Source of the DNA: JANPLG01 sp964609085
Lineage (GTDB): Bacteria; Armatimonadota; SYMT01
Length of the DNA stretch: 36,820 nt
Direction: 5' to 3'
Assembly (NCBI GenBank): GCA_964609085.1
Contig: CAZSRZ010000048.1
Span: forward strand, 1 to 36,820
This document shows positions 7,386 to 16,638 of this stretch, one piece after another; position 1 is the first letter of the stretch, and the number at the start of each line of letters is the position of its first letter. The notes under the pieces were generated by a model. It had not been told where the DNA came from. It was given only the letters and a program-made list of their open reading frames with translations, and made no database searches. The translations under genes and the position numbers were made by a program.

Positions 7386-8150
7386 CTATTCCTTGGCAGG
7401 CGGAGGGCTCTTCGCCTCCAGGATCAGTGCCCGCCTCACCGCACCGGCCTTGACGAAGACGACCGTAACCTTGTCGTCGACGGCAAGACCCGTGATCTGC
7501 GCTGTCACTCCATCCCGACGGATGGTGGCATTCGTGTCCACCGTAAAATCTCGGATGCTGGTCCCCGTGACGGTCATGACCCGGGTGGTCGTGTTCAGTG
7601 CCGTGATCTTCCCTTTGAACTTCTGGGCCTGGGCCTCCGCCGAGAGGACCAGGAGCGTGCCCGGTTCGTAGATAACCGTGGCTTGAAGCCCGGCAAGCGT
7701 CCGGCGGTCGTCCAGAGCCAGCCCCTCAATGTCGATGCGGCTGTTGTTGTCCGGCCGCATCGTAAGGACCGCGTTGCGAATCTTCAGATCGAAAGTGGTC
7801 GTGGTGGCGCTGCGGATGGTACCGGACCGCTTTGCTTCTCGGGTGATGTCAATCCGCCTGGCGACGTAGCTGGGGTACTCGTACCGCACCTCGACCTCGG
7901 AGTTCGCCGTGAGTTGCTGCGCGGACGAACTGCGGCCGTTCAGGATGATCAGGGTTTCGGTGTTCACCAGGAAATTCCGGCTGCCCACGGGCGTCATCAC
8001 GTTAAGCAATGCGCTCTGAGCGCTGTAGCCGATGACCGTACCCTCGATGGTGGCGGTCTGCGCCGCTCCCAGCGGGGGGGCACAGATTCCGGCAACCAGA
8101 GGAACCGAGACCAGTAGTCCCATTTGTCGACGAACGGACGAAAACAACAT
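7386..8150 (-). CDS. Secreted protein with DUF5666-like repeats
   Basis: 254 residues from ATG at 8150 (GTG at 8153 is adjacent; AGGGGAG sits very close to both, so TTG at 8147 is also possible). A signal peptide spans roughly residues 1-30, ending ICAPPLGAAQ. The mature part holds three beta-rich repeats beginning near EGTVIGYSAQ, SGTIRSATTT and KGKITALNTT, each with a pattern of G-x-I, an extended strand, 'V-x-x-x-T-x-I' and a final hydrophobic strand. This pattern resembles DUF5666, whose molecular role is unknown. It ends in a Pro/Lys stretch. It is divergent from nadB and upstream of the LTXXQ-like gene. Confidence 0.65.
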   Translation of the reverse strand: MLFSSVRRQMGLLVSVPLVAGICAPPLGAAQTATIEGTVIGYSAQSALLNVMTPVGSRNFLVNTETLIILNGRSSSAQQLTANSEVEVRYEYPSYVARRIDITREAKRSGTIRSATTTTFDLKIRNAVLTMRPDNNSRIDIEGLALDDRRTLAGLQATVIYEPGTLLVLSAEAQAQKFKGKITALNTTTRVMTVTGTSIRDFTVDTNATIRRDGVTAQITGLAVDDKVTVVFVKAGAVRRALILEAKSPPPAKE

Positions 8151-8479
8151 CACTCCCCTGGGTCAGTGCAGGCGTCGCAGCCCCGACACAAGCATAAAGA
8201 CGCGGAGATCCCTCTCTGGTTCTATCCACTGAATAGCCCCCGCTTGTGCCTCCCGGGCCGCTGGCTGACGACGCCCGCTGCTCGCCCGGCGATACCCCCT
8301 CGGCCACGGAGTGCACATGGAACGGTTCAACCTCCCCGCGCAAACACCTCCTTGCACGGCCCGCTGGCGCCCCGTCGCGCGGTTGACTGTGCCTCTGGGG
8401 CCGACGGATAATCTGCCCGCACGGCTGCGTCAGGACGTCCCGGGTCTCCCGAACACCCTCGCTGCCGATCTCCCCACAC
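8151..8479. other. Divergent intergenic region before nadB
   Basis: About 330 bases between two divergent genes. The nadB promoter (8383-8412) is visible on the plus strand. No clear promoter for the minus-strand gene and no recognisable riboswitch or NadR-type operator was seen. Confidence 0.5.
8383..8412 (+). promoter_or_regulatory. Sigma-70-type promoter for nadB
   Basis: TTGACT (8383-8388), an 18-base spacer, then GATAAT (8407-8412). Transcription would begin near 8419, giving about 60 bases of leader before the nadB ATG. The same hexamers and spacer length occur before rimO and miaB, which strengthens the call. Confidence 0.7.
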
Positions 8480-10069
8480 ATGCAGCACACCGTCTTGGTG
8501 ATCGGCAGCGGCATTGCCGGCCTGACCTATGCTCTGAAAGCAGCAGAGTTTTCCAGAGTCATTCTGGTCACCAAAAAGGACCGCTCAGAGTCGAACACCA
8601 ACTACGCCCAGGGTGGGATCGCGGCCGTGATGGCCCCGGATGATTCGCCGGACCTCCACGTCAAGGACACGGAGCAGGCGGGATCAGGCCTCTGCCATCG
8701 GGATGCGGTAGAGCGAATGGTCCGGGAAGGGCCGGAACGGGTTCGCGAGTTGGTTGCCTGGGGTGCCCGATTCCACCGTGCGGAGTCCGCAAGCACGGGG
8801 GAGTTCGACCTCGGTCGGGAGGGAGGTCACTCGCGGAATCGGATCGTCCACGCGAGGGACCTGACCGGCCGTGAGGTGGAGCGCACGCTGATCGCCGCCG
8901 TGCAGGCACACGCACGAATCGAGCTGCACCAGCATCGGGATGCCGCGGCGATTCTGTGCTCATCCGGACCGAACAGGGAGGCCGCCGGTGCCCTGGTCCT
9001 GGATACCGCCACGGGGCAGCTCGAGCCCCTCCGGGCCGACGCTACCGTGCTGGCCACGGGGGGAGCGGGCCAGGTCTACCGGCACACGACCAACCCGGGG
9101 ATCGCCACGGGGGACGGCGTGGCGATGGCATACCGCGCCGGTGCGCGGGTCGGGAACATGGAGTTCATCCAGTTCCACCCGACGACGCTCTTTCACCCGG
9201 AGGCGAAATCGTTCCTGATCTCGGAAGCGGTGCGGGGGGAAGGAGGCGTGCTCCGTCGCCGTGACGGCACCACTTTCATGGACGAGTACCACCCGCTGGC
9301 CTCGCTGGCCCCGCGGGACGTCGTCGCCAGGGCGATCGACGCGGAACTCAAGAAGGGCGGCGATGATCACGTGTTCCTCGACGTCACCCATCTGGATCCC
9401 GATTTTGTGCGGGATCGGTTTCCAGCGATCTACCAGCGGTGCCTGCAATTCGGAATCGACATCACTCGCCAGATGATTCCGATCGTGCCGGCCGCGCACT
9501 ATAGCTGTGGCGGGGTGATGACTGATCTCTCCGCTCGCACGTCGTTGCACCGGCTCTACGCCATCGGGGAGGTCGCCTGCACCGGCGTGCACGGGGCCAA
9601 CCGCCTCGCCAGCAACTCCCTTCTGGAGGCGCTCGTGTTCGCCGATCACGCGGCCCGGGATACACAGCGCCTGCTGCGAGAAGAGGGCCGAGCCGGCGCT
9701 CCGGAGGACAGCCGAGAGTGGCTGCGAGTCAGCCATCCCGACAGGCAGACCGGGGAAGTTTCGACCGAGTTCATCTCGCAATTGCGCCTGCTTGTCCAGA
9801 CGCTCATGTGGAATCACGCCGGCATTGTCCGCTCTGATCGTCGACTGCGGGAGGCAGAGCGCGAGCTGGAGATCCTAAGGCCTGCCGTTGACCGTCTCGT
9901 AGAGACCGCTCACCTGTCGGTGGACTTGCTCGAACTCCGCAACATCACCCTGGTGGCCCAGCTCATCATCCGCTGCTGCCTCTTACGCAAAGAGAGCCGG
10001 GGATTGCACTACAACATCGACCACCCTAACCGCGACGACGAGGCCTGGCGACATGACACTGTTCTCTGA
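8480..10069 (+). CDS. nadB: L-aspartate oxidase NadB
   Basis: 529 residues. This flavoenzyme oxidises L-aspartate to iminoaspartate, the first step of de novo NAD synthesis, feeding quinolinate synthase NadA (not in the window). The FAD dinucleotide motif VIGSGIAG is at residues 7-14. Family signatures include SNTNYAQGGIAA near 38-49, HPTTLF, a RGEGGVLRRRDG stretch, VPAAHYSCGGV and the hallmark HGANRLASNSLLEALVF. The length is normal for NadB and the helical C-terminal domain is present. The ATG is directly before the first strand of the Rossmann fold, so the start is sound although no Shine-Dalgarno is visible. The next gene overlaps its end by 17 bases. Confidence 0.95.
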   Translation: MQHTVLVIGSGIAGLTYALKAAEFSRVILVTKKDRSESNTNYAQGGIAAVMAPDDSPDLHVKDTEQAGSGLCHRDAVERMVREGPERVRELVAWGARFHRAESASTGEFDLGREGGHSRNRIVHARDLTGREVERTLIAAVQAHARIELHQHRDAAAILCSSGPNREAAGALVLDTATGQLEPLRADATVLATGGAGQVYRHTTNPGIATGDGVAMAYRAGARVGNMEFIQFHPTTLFHPEAKSFLISEAVRGEGGVLRRRDGTTFMDEYHPLASLAPRDVVARAIDAELKKGGDDHVFLDVTHLDPDFVRDRFPAIYQRCLQFGIDITRQMIPIVPAAHYSCGGVMTDLSARTSLHRLYAIGEVACTGVHGANRLASNSLLEALVFADHAARDTQRLLREEGRAGAPEDSREWLRVSHPDRQTGEVSTEFISQLRLLVQTLMWNHAGIVRSDRRLREAERELEILRPAVDRLVETAHLSVDLLELRNITLVAQLIIRCCLLRKESRGLHYNIDHPNRDDEAWRHDTVL

Positions 10070-11855
10070 GCGCTTCCTAATGGTGCTGCGCCGGTGTGCG
10101 CTCACCCTCGCCGCACTCGGCGCCGCCACGCTTGGCTCCCCCGCAGTCGCCGCCCTCAAGATCCAGGTTTCCCGCCCGACCACCGCTGTCTATCAATCGG
10201 TCGGTATCACCGTCGCCGACTCGCGCCGCGGGTTGGATGTCCCTCCCGGACCGATCTCCGTCACGATGGCGGACGGTCGCGATCGCCGGCAGACCTTTTT
10301 CCTGCAATCCACCGGCACCCCGGGCGAGTACTACGGACGCTTTACCCCGACCAGCGCGGGTCGCTTTACGGGGACGGTGGTGCTCCACCGAAAGGATTCG
10401 ACCGAGATTGGGCTCGTGCCGGTCGTGCAAGTCCGCGGAACGGTTGGGCAGGGGTTCTATCGCTTCGATCCGGCTTCCCCCCGCGTGCTGGCGCGTAGCG
10501 CCGGGAGCCACTGTTTTCCGATCGGCGTCTCCATCGATGCAGCGGCAGTACGCGTTCAGTCGAACTGGCAGCCCGAGCTGGAGCGGCTGCGGCAGGCCGG
10601 GGTCAACTACCTCGATGTCGGGATTGAGTGGGCCGGCCGGCTCACCCCGGACGAGAAGGCCTCCATGATCAGGTCCGTTGACCAATTGCTGATGCTGGCC
10701 GAGCAGAACGGCAACCTTGGGGTTCAGCTTCGGTTGGAAGGTCCGCTGGGATTCGAGGCGGCTTCGGATGAGTACCTGGTGCAGACCGAGGAGTGGATCC
10801 AACGATGGTCCTATTCGCCGGCAGTGGCGGCCTGGTTTCTGTCGCCACTGACTCCGGACGTGCCGGATGCGTGCTGCGAGGCAGTCGTGCGGGCAGTCCG
10901 AAAGGCGGACGCCTATCGGCACGTGGTGTGCACCCCGGAGTCCCACGCCGGCGGCCCCCGGGCCGGGGCGGATCTCTCGGTGGGAGCGTGGCGTTGGGAT
11001 CAGCCGGAACTCCGACCGGGCATCCGTCTGGCAGGTCCGCTGCCGGAGGGTGTGGTACCCCTTCCTGGCGAGACAAATTGGCAGCATCTTGCGCTCGGAG
11101 GCACGGGGTTGCCCTTGCATCCTTACCTTCCGGGCGCGGATGACGACGGCGTGCTCAACCAGGCCCGGGTGCTATCAAGAGTCGCGTCGGAAATCCCCTT
11201 CAGCCAGGGTGCGGCACCTGTCCGTCAGGCTCTCGATCCCGACATCCCTGGGGCCCTTTGCCGTTATGGAAAGGTCTACATCGGGTGGCTGGTCGGCCCT
11301 CCGGGGAAGCCAATGCCGGTCGGACCGATGGCTCGTGGTCGCTTCCGCGTTCGGCTCTTCGATCCGGCGAACGGCAAACTCCTGAGCAGCAACGAAGTGG
11401 TTTCGGAGGGACGAAACGGGCTGCTGACTCCTCCCGCCGGCTATCCGGCGATCTTCTTTCAGATCGACCCGGTTTCGCCGACGACTGCGGCTGCCACCCA
11501 CTCCCGCCCAAGACCGACCGCCGCCCGCTCGACATCCGGCGGTCGGGTGCCAGCCGCTCGCCCCTCCACAAGCACCACGAAGAAGTCCACGAAGAAGCCC
11601 ACCAAGAAGCCCGCAAAGAAGCCCACCAAGAAGCCGAGCAGGGCTACCTCCTCCCGTCGCGCGAAACCGGCTGCCGCAAAGAAACCCGTGCGCAAACAGC
11701 CGACCAGTCGGAAGAAGCCAACGTCGAGGAAGAGACCAACGCCAGGGCCGACACGCCGCACGACGGCGACTGTCGCGAAGAAAAAGCCCTCCTCTACTAA
11801 GAAGGCCGTCACCAAGAAGCCCAGGCGGGCGGGTCCGTCATCCCGGCGCCGGTAG
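10053..11855 (+). CDS. Exported DUF5060/glycosidase-like protein with H1-like basic tail
   Basis: 600 residues from ATG 10053 (GAGG about 9 bases upstream, overlapping nadB); ATG 10080 is an alternative that keeps the signal peptide (about residues 10-33, ending SPAVAA). Residues 34-130 look like an immunoglobulin-like sandwich of DUF5060 type. Residues 140-370 resemble the start of a glycoside-hydrolase TIM barrel (LERLRQAGVNYLDVGIEWAG), but I see no clear paired catalytic acids, so activity is doubtful. From about residue 508 to the end the protein is a Lys/Pro/Ser/Thr/Arg tail (TKKPTKKPAKKPTKKP type), like histone H1 or an AlgP-type tail. Binding of an anionic polymer or envelope component is inference. 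It ends 20 bases from the convergent lnt. Confidence 0.6.
   Translation: MTLFSERFLMVLRRCALTLAALGAATLGSPAVAALKIQVSRPTTAVYQSVGITVADSRRGLDVPPGPISVTMADGRDRRQTFFLQSTGTPGEYYGRFTPTSAGRFTGTVVLHRKDSTEIGLVPVVQVRGTVGQGFYRFDPASPRVLARSAGSHCFPIGVSIDAAAVRVQSNWQPELERLRQAGVNYLDVGIEWAGRLTPDEKASMIRSVDQLLMLAEQNGNLGVQLRLEGPLGFEAASDEYLVQTEEWIQRWSYSPAVAAWFLSPLTPDVPDACCEAVVRAVRKADAYRHVVCTPESHAGGPRAGADLSVGAWRWDQPELRPGIRLAGPLPEGVVPLPGETNWQHLALGGTGLPLHPYLPGADDDGVLNQARVLSRVASEIPFSQGAAPVRQALDPDIPGALCRYGKVYIGWLVGPPGKPMPVGPMARGRFRVRLFDPANGKLLSSNEVVSEGRNGLLTPPAGYPAIFFQIDPVSPTTAAATHSRPRPTAARSTSGGRVPAARPSTSTTKKSTKKPTKKPAKKPTKKPSRATSSRRAKPAAAKKPVRKQPTSRKKPTSRKRPTPGPTRRTTATVAKKKPSSTKKAVTKKPRRAGPSSRRR
11578..11638 (+). repeat. 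Short tandem repeats coding KKPTKKP
   Basis: Repeated AAGAAGCCCACC/AAGAAGCCCGCA units of 12 bases, in frame with the host gene, encode alternating KKPT and KKPA tetrapeptides. They resemble the slippage-prone repeats in other bacterial H1-like tails. Confidence 0.7.
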
Positions 11856-11875
11856 CTCCCCGGCGGGCACTCAGA

Positions 11876-13402
11876 CTATGCGGCCGGCGGCGTCGGGGAG
11901 TTCTGACTCCGGACGGGAGGATGCTCCCGGTGTGCGCGGGGTCGCCGGAGTACTGCGAGGCAGAGCAGCGCCGACATCCACACGGGCCAGTCACCCAACA
12001 CCGCGTAGACCGTCCGATCGGAGCGAGCCACGACTTCCCCGGTGACGATTCCCTTCTCGAACATCGGCAGGGATCGGATGACCCGGCCGCGATCATCGAT
12101 GAGTTGGGACGTGCCCGTGGCCGCAGCGCGCAGGATCGAGCGTCGGACTTCGACCGCCCGGAGTGGGGCGAAGGCTGCATGCTGTAGTCCAGCGGCGGTG
12201 CGGCCGTTCCATCCATCACTGGTCAGCACAGCGAGGAGATCGGCCCCGCCCGCCACCATTCGCCTGGAGATGTCGCCGAACGCGGACTCGAAGCAGATCA
12301 TCGTCCCGACCGTTCCACGTTCCCACCGCATGGGGTGGAACGAGCGGCCTGCCTGTAGGTCGGTCGGCGGCATTCCCAACGCTTCCGTCCATCCGAGGAG
12401 AGGTCGCCAGGGCAGATACTCCCCGAACGGGACGATGCGCACCTTGGAGTAGACATCGAGAACTCTCCCGGTAGGGGAGAGCATCACCGCCGCGTTTTGC
12501 GATCGCATCGTTTCCGGGTCCACCACGAAGCTCCCGGAGAGCAGGTGAGCCGAACCATTCCACAGCAGGCGTACAGCCTTCTCGCGTGCTGCGGGCGAGT
12601 GCGCCAGGTCCGCCACGGAGGCGGACTCCGGCCACACCAGCAGGTCCGGCCGCGCAGCTAAAGCGCGGCGTGACCATTCCGCGTAGTCTTCCCAGTTCGA
12701 AACACAGACCACCGCAGCCCCCGGGGCCTTCCGGGACTCACTCGCCTGGATCAGCGACACGCGTATCTTCTCGCCGGTGCGTACCGGGGCAGTGAGCACC
12801 AGGAACCCCCGCGTGACCCAACCGACCATCAGCGTGGCCACGAGCAGTGCGGGCACAGGCTGAGTCCGGAAGCCAAGAGCGCCGGCACCAACGAGGACCA
12901 TGAGGAAGGTGAGCCCATAGGCGCCGGTGATGTCCAGCCCCTGCAGGAGCACCGGAACGCCGTGCTGCGTGGCCGAGAGCTGGCCCCATGGGAAGGCGGT
13001 GACTCCCTGGGATTCACACCACTCTCTCAGCGTCCATCCCGCCGCCGCCAGGAGCGGGCGCGATGCATCCGGGCGGCGCATGAGCCAGGCGACGACAAGG
13101 GTGAACAACCCGGTCCCGATGCCTCGGACCAGCGCCGACGCCCAGTAACCGAACGGACTGAACGCGGCGAACCACGGGACGAGCAGCAGGATGGTCCCGG
13201 CACCCTGACCGCAGCCGAGAAGGAATGCGCTCGCACGCCACTCCGTCCCTCGCGCCGCAAGCGAGAAGAGGCGTGCGCACCAGGGGAGGGGAGCGAACCA
13301 CCCGAGCCACCACAGGCCGGTCGGGGGGCTCGCGAGAACCAGGAGGAGGGCCGTGGCTACGCCGGCACCGAGGTCCGCCAGCGCGACGGCCCATCTCCCC
13401 AC
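11876..13402 (-). CDS. lnt: Apolipoprotein N-acyltransferase Lnt
   Basis: 508 residues. Lnt adds the third acyl chain to the N-terminal Cys of lipoproteins in the inner membrane, a diderm trait. The first 205 residues are a run of hydrophobic helices. The nitrilase-like domain (about 212-470) carries the catalytic triad Glu259 (WPESA), Lys320 (YSKVRIVPFGEYLP) and Cys370 (MICFESAFG). The start is GTG at 13402 with AAGG about 6 bases upstream, 20 bases after the VWA gene stop, so it looks cotranscribed with it and with the NHL lipoprotein further upstream. The C-terminal 25 residues are a hydrophilic Arg/Pro tail. Confidence 0.93.
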   Translation of the reverse strand: MGRWAVALADLGAGVATALLLVLASPPTGLWWLGWFAPLPWCARLFSLAARGTEWRASAFLLGCGQGAGTILLLVPWFAAFSPFGYWASALVRGIGTGLFTLVVAWLMRRPDASRPLLAAAGWTLREWCESQGVTAFPWGQLSATQHGVPVLLQGLDITGAYGLTFLMVLVGAGALGFRTQPVPALLVATLMVGWVTRGFLVLTAPVRTGEKIRVSLIQASESRKAPGAAVVCVSNWEDYAEWSRRALAARPDLLVWPESASVADLAHSPAAREKAVRLLWNGSAHLLSGSFVVDPETMRSQNAAVMLSPTGRVLDVYSKVRIVPFGEYLPWRPLLGWTEALGMPPTDLQAGRSFHPMRWERGTVGTMICFESAFGDISRRMVAGGADLLAVLTSDGWNGRTAAGLQHAAFAPLRAVEVRRSILRAAATGTSQLIDDRGRVIRSLPMFEKGIVTGEVVARSDRTVYAVLGDWPVWMSALLCLAVLRRPRAHREHPPVRSQNSPTPPAA

Positions 13403-13422
13403 CGAAGCCTTGTGCGTCGACG

Positions 13423-16400
13423 TCAGTCTTCGCTCCCTCGAGCCCGGCGCCGGGCCCGGAGGAGGCGGCTCGTGGCATCGCCGTCAGCCTCAGTGTCGCC
13501 GTCCGCCGATCCGGCGTCGGGGCGGCCCTGGACGGTCTCTGCCGCGGTGCGGTCCGGCTCCGTAACCCGGCCCTCAACCGGTCGGTGCCCCACGACGCCC
13601 GGGGTCGGGATGGGTGCCGCAGGAGTGGATGGCGGGGTGGGGGCGGGCTGAGGAACTCGCATCGATTCCGCGGCCGCCGCTGCTTCACCGGCGGCGCCAG
13701 CTCCGTCCGTCACAGCAGGATCCAGCCTTTCCAGCGGCGGGAGGTCCGCCTGCGTCCCCGAGGCAGGGGTCACCGGCGGGGTGACCGAGCGTGCGCCGGG
13801 CACCGTCGGCATTGTCCGCGCGACCGCAGGCGCGGTCGGCTGCGCGGCCTCGGCCGCCTGGGGTACGTCGGCGAGCGGCGCTACCGCACTCTCCGGGGCG
13901 TCGCCCTCCGCACCCATCTGCCGCGCTGCCCGGGCCTTGGCCCCGAGCAGCGTCCCCATCGCCTGCTCCCTGACCGCCCCGGAGGTGCGCTGCGGCAACA
14001 GCCACCCAAAGGTGGCCTGCGCCATCAAACGCATGAATGCGGACCACTCCGAGCGGGAGACCATCAGGCGGCGAATCCCAATGTCAACTGGGAGCAGCAG
14101 CGCCGCGGTCAACAGAAGTGCCGCCCACAACTCCTGTGGTGCGGTGTGTGCCCGCCGATCGTGAGCCCAGAGGGACCGCAAGTGGCTGTCGTGGGGTGTC
14201 GGTCCCACCGGAGCGAGGATCTTCCCTCGCGTCCGTTCGGCCAGCGTGGTGAGGACCGCTGTGTTGGCGCTGAGATCCCTGTACTCCGGGGAGTAGGCAA
14301 CAGAGGCGCCGACCAACTGCGTTCGAGGAGTCCCGTCTGCATCCTGATATCGGAGCGCGATGAGATACTGGCCTTTCTCAGGGGCGTCGAAGCTGCCCTC
14401 GTAGCGGCCGGGAGCAGTCTGCGCCATCCGCAGTTCAGGTGAGACGTTCGTCGCTGCCACGCTTCCCCGGAGATCGAGGCCGTTGACGAAGTCGCCCCTG
14501 GGATTGACCACGTCCACCACGACCCGACCCTGTTGCTGACCGATCTCGACCTGGGCATCGATGTTAGCGCGCGCGGTCGTGCGCACCGTCCAACGGATGG
14601 TCTGTGCCCAGAAGCGGGCGAAGGTATCGCCACCTCCTAACCAGGGAGCCGCCCACCGGTTCTTGGCGTCCGACATGAAGGCAACGGCCTTGCCCAGCCC
14701 AAATCGCCAGGACGCGAGCACGGGGTCGTCGCGTTTAGAAGTGAGGGCGACCTCGACCGTCGCAGCCTCCTTCGGGGTTACGGAAACGTATCCGAGAAGT
14801 GGAGGAACCCGATCGATCCCGGTGAGAAGCTGACTGTCCTTGAGCCGGTTGGGGACGAACATCTCTTCGATGATCGCGGGCTTCAGCACGCGCTGCGCTT
14901 CCTTCAGGAAGATACGCGGGATATCCTGCGGGCGCCGGACGTTGTAAAACTCGCCCCCACCGACCCGAGCCATGTCCTGCAGAGTGCCTGTGCCGCCGCC
15001 GTGCGGAAACACCGCCACGGTGGTGACCGTGATCTTCGCCTTTCGCAGGCGCCCCATCAACTCCCCGCTGGGGGCGGAAGCGTCTCCGTCGGAGATCACG
15101 ATGATGTGTCTTACAGCGGCCTCTTTGGCGTCAGTCGTCAAACCCGCGTAGGCGAGTTCCAACATCCGGTGATAGTCGGGCATGTCGCCGGGATCAAGGT
15201 TGTAAAGCTTCGCCTTGATGCCTTCCTTGTTGGCGGCGAGTTGCATGGGGATTCCCCACTCCTCGCCTCCCATTCCGTATTGCAGAACTCCCACCTTGTC
15301 GCGCTCACCCAGGACGTCGACCACGGCTGCCGCGGTCTCGCGGGCCCAGCGGTTGCCGTCCGGGAACTCGCAGGTGTGAAGTACCATCGCCACGGCGCCC
15401 ACCGGCATGACTTTGCTCTTGCGGACCTCCATGTCGACGGGGAGTGCCTCTTCAATCGGCGTGCCTCTGTACGCCCCCGGTCCGAAGCTGTTCGGCCCGC
15501 CGATCATCACCAGCCCGGTGCCCAGATCCCGCACGCTGCTTCGAATGGCCTTCATCTGGTCTGGGGTAAGTTGGAACGCGCCGACATTGCTCAGGACCAC
15601 GCTGTCGTAGCTCTGGAACTCGGCGAGCGTGGCGGGGAGCTGGCCCGGTTCGCGGACGTCCACCTCCAGCTTCTGGCCTCGAAGGGCGGCGGTGAGGAAT
15701 CGTGCGTCGGCAGCCTTGTCTTCGACGATCAGCACGCGCGGCTTGCCCTTCACCAGCACAAATCCCAGGCCGCGGTTGTTTTCGGGCAGGCTATCGTCGG
15801 CGGCCTCGAGTAATGCCTCGTAGGTGTGGAAGCGCGCCTCCTCCAGGGATTGGTTGAAGGTGATCACATTCGGCCCGGCCAGCAGCCGCACCCGTTGTTG
15901 AGCGATGAGGGCCCCATTGCGCAGCAGTCGGATAACCCCGGAGGTCTCCCGGGTGCTGCGAGCGATGACTCGCACCTCGAACGGTTCGCCGACCTTTGCC
16001 TCGCTGGGCAGCACCAGCTTCTCCAGTAGAGCTTCGCTGGGGTACTCGTACTGGACCGGGACGACGTCGATCTCCACATCGTCCGAAGCCGCGCCCGCCG
16101 CCTCCTCGACCGCGCTGCCGAGGTTTTCGTTTCCGTCCGAAATCAGCACCACACGCTTCTGCGTGTTGTCGGGAAAGGCGGCCAGCGCCAGCCGTAGGGA
16201 CGCGGCGACATTGCTGTAGTCGCGCGAGGGGATGCTGTGGACTTGGCGGACGCTCAGGCGCCTCCCAACTTCCTTTTCGAAGTCCTTCTCGAGGTAGGCG
16301 TTGCCCCCAAACACAACGAGCGCGGCGCGATCGCGATCCCCCATGCGCAGGGAAGCAGCATTGACGAACTCCAGTGCCTGCCGCTTGCGCTCGGTTGGGA

Positions 16401-16638
16401 CGCTGTCTGACTGGTCCACGACGAAGAGAACCGCGAGCGTCCGGGCGGGCAGGCTGATTTGCAGGCCGGCCAGCGCACCGACCGCGAGAGCCAGGATGGC
16501 GATGCGTGCGCTGAGCGAGGCAGACGCACGCCACCCCCGCAACCCCGCGAGGCTGCGACGTGCCAGCCAGACCGCGCCGCCGATGAGGACGGGCAGCAGC
16601 AGGAGGTACCAGGGATGCGAGAAGCTAAGCGTCGGCAT
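13423..16638 (-). CDS. Large membrane protein: VWA, GATase1-like, degenerate VWA
   Basis: 1071 residues. Hydrophobic helices at about 10-27 and 42-62 resemble the BatA-type N-terminus, and another is at 837-857. VWA domain 1 (about 67-205) keeps the MIDAS DxSxS (D75-Q-S77-D-S79) and LISDGNEN near 165. A class-I glutamine-amidotransferase-like fold follows (about 300-405, with VLIVEDKAAD and MIGGPNSFGPG). Domain 2 (about 412-590) is VWA-like but has lost DxSxS (LHTCEF instead), keeping VISDGDAS. Residues 900-1071 are a long Ala/Pro-rich, probably disordered cytoplasmic tail. Similar proteins occur in planctomycetes and relatives with unknown roles. The ATG directly follows the NHL gene stop (TGAATG). 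Confidence 0.8.
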   Translation of the reverse strand: MPTLSFSHPWYLLLLPVLIGGAVWLARRSLAGLRGWRASASLSARIAILALAVGALAGLQISLPARTLAVLFVVDQSDSVPTERKRQALEFVNAASLRMGDRDRAALVVFGGNAYLEKDFEKEVGRRLSVRQVHSIPSRDYSNVAASLRLALAAFPDNTQKRVVLISDGNENLGSAVEEAAGAASDDVEIDVVPVQYEYPSEALLEKLVLPSEAKVGEPFEVRVIARSTRETSGVIRLLRNGALIAQQRVRLLAGPNVITFNQSLEEARFHTYEALLEAADDSLPENNRGLGFVLVKGKPRVLIVEDKAADARFLTAALRGQKLEVDVREPGQLPATLAEFQSYDSVVLSNVGAFQLTPDQMKAIRSSVRDLGTGLVMIGGPNSFGPGAYRGTPIEEALPVDMEVRKSKVMPVGAVAMVLHTCEFPDGNRWARETAAAVVDVLGERDKVGVLQYGMGGEEWGIPMQLAANKEGIKAKLYNLDPGDMPDYHRMLELAYAGLTTDAKEAAVRHIIVISDGDASAPSGELMGRLRKAKITVTTVAVFPHGGGTGTLQDMARVGGGEFYNVRRPQDIPRIFLKEAQRVLKPAIIEEMFVPNRLKDSQLLTGIDRVPPLLGYVSVTPKEAATVEVALTSKRDDPVLASWRFGLGKAVAFMSDAKNRWAAPWLGGGDTFARFWAQTIRWTVRTTARANIDAQVEIGQQQGRVVVDVVNPRGDFVNGLDLRGSVAATNVSPELRMAQTAPGRYEGSFDAPEKGQYLIALRYQDADGTPRTQLVGASVAYSPEYRDLSANTAVLTTLAERTRGKILAPVGPTPHDSHLRSLWAHDRRAHTAPQELWAALLLTAALLLPVDIGIRRLMVSRSEWSAFMRLMAQATFGWLLPQRTSGAVREQAMGTLLGAKARAARQMGAEGDAPESAVAPLADVPQAAEAAQPTAPAVARTMPTVPGARSVTPPVTPASGTQADLPPLERLDPAVTDGAGAAGEAAAAAESMRVPQPAPTPPSTPAAPIPTPGVVGHRPVEGRVTEPDRTAAETVQGRPDAGSADGDTEADGDATSRLLRARRRARGSED

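Noticed and set aside
13225..14442. Plus-strand frame of 405 codons across the VWA and lnt junction
   Set aside because: Arg/Gly-rich shadow frame over two genes with clear domains; no start signal.
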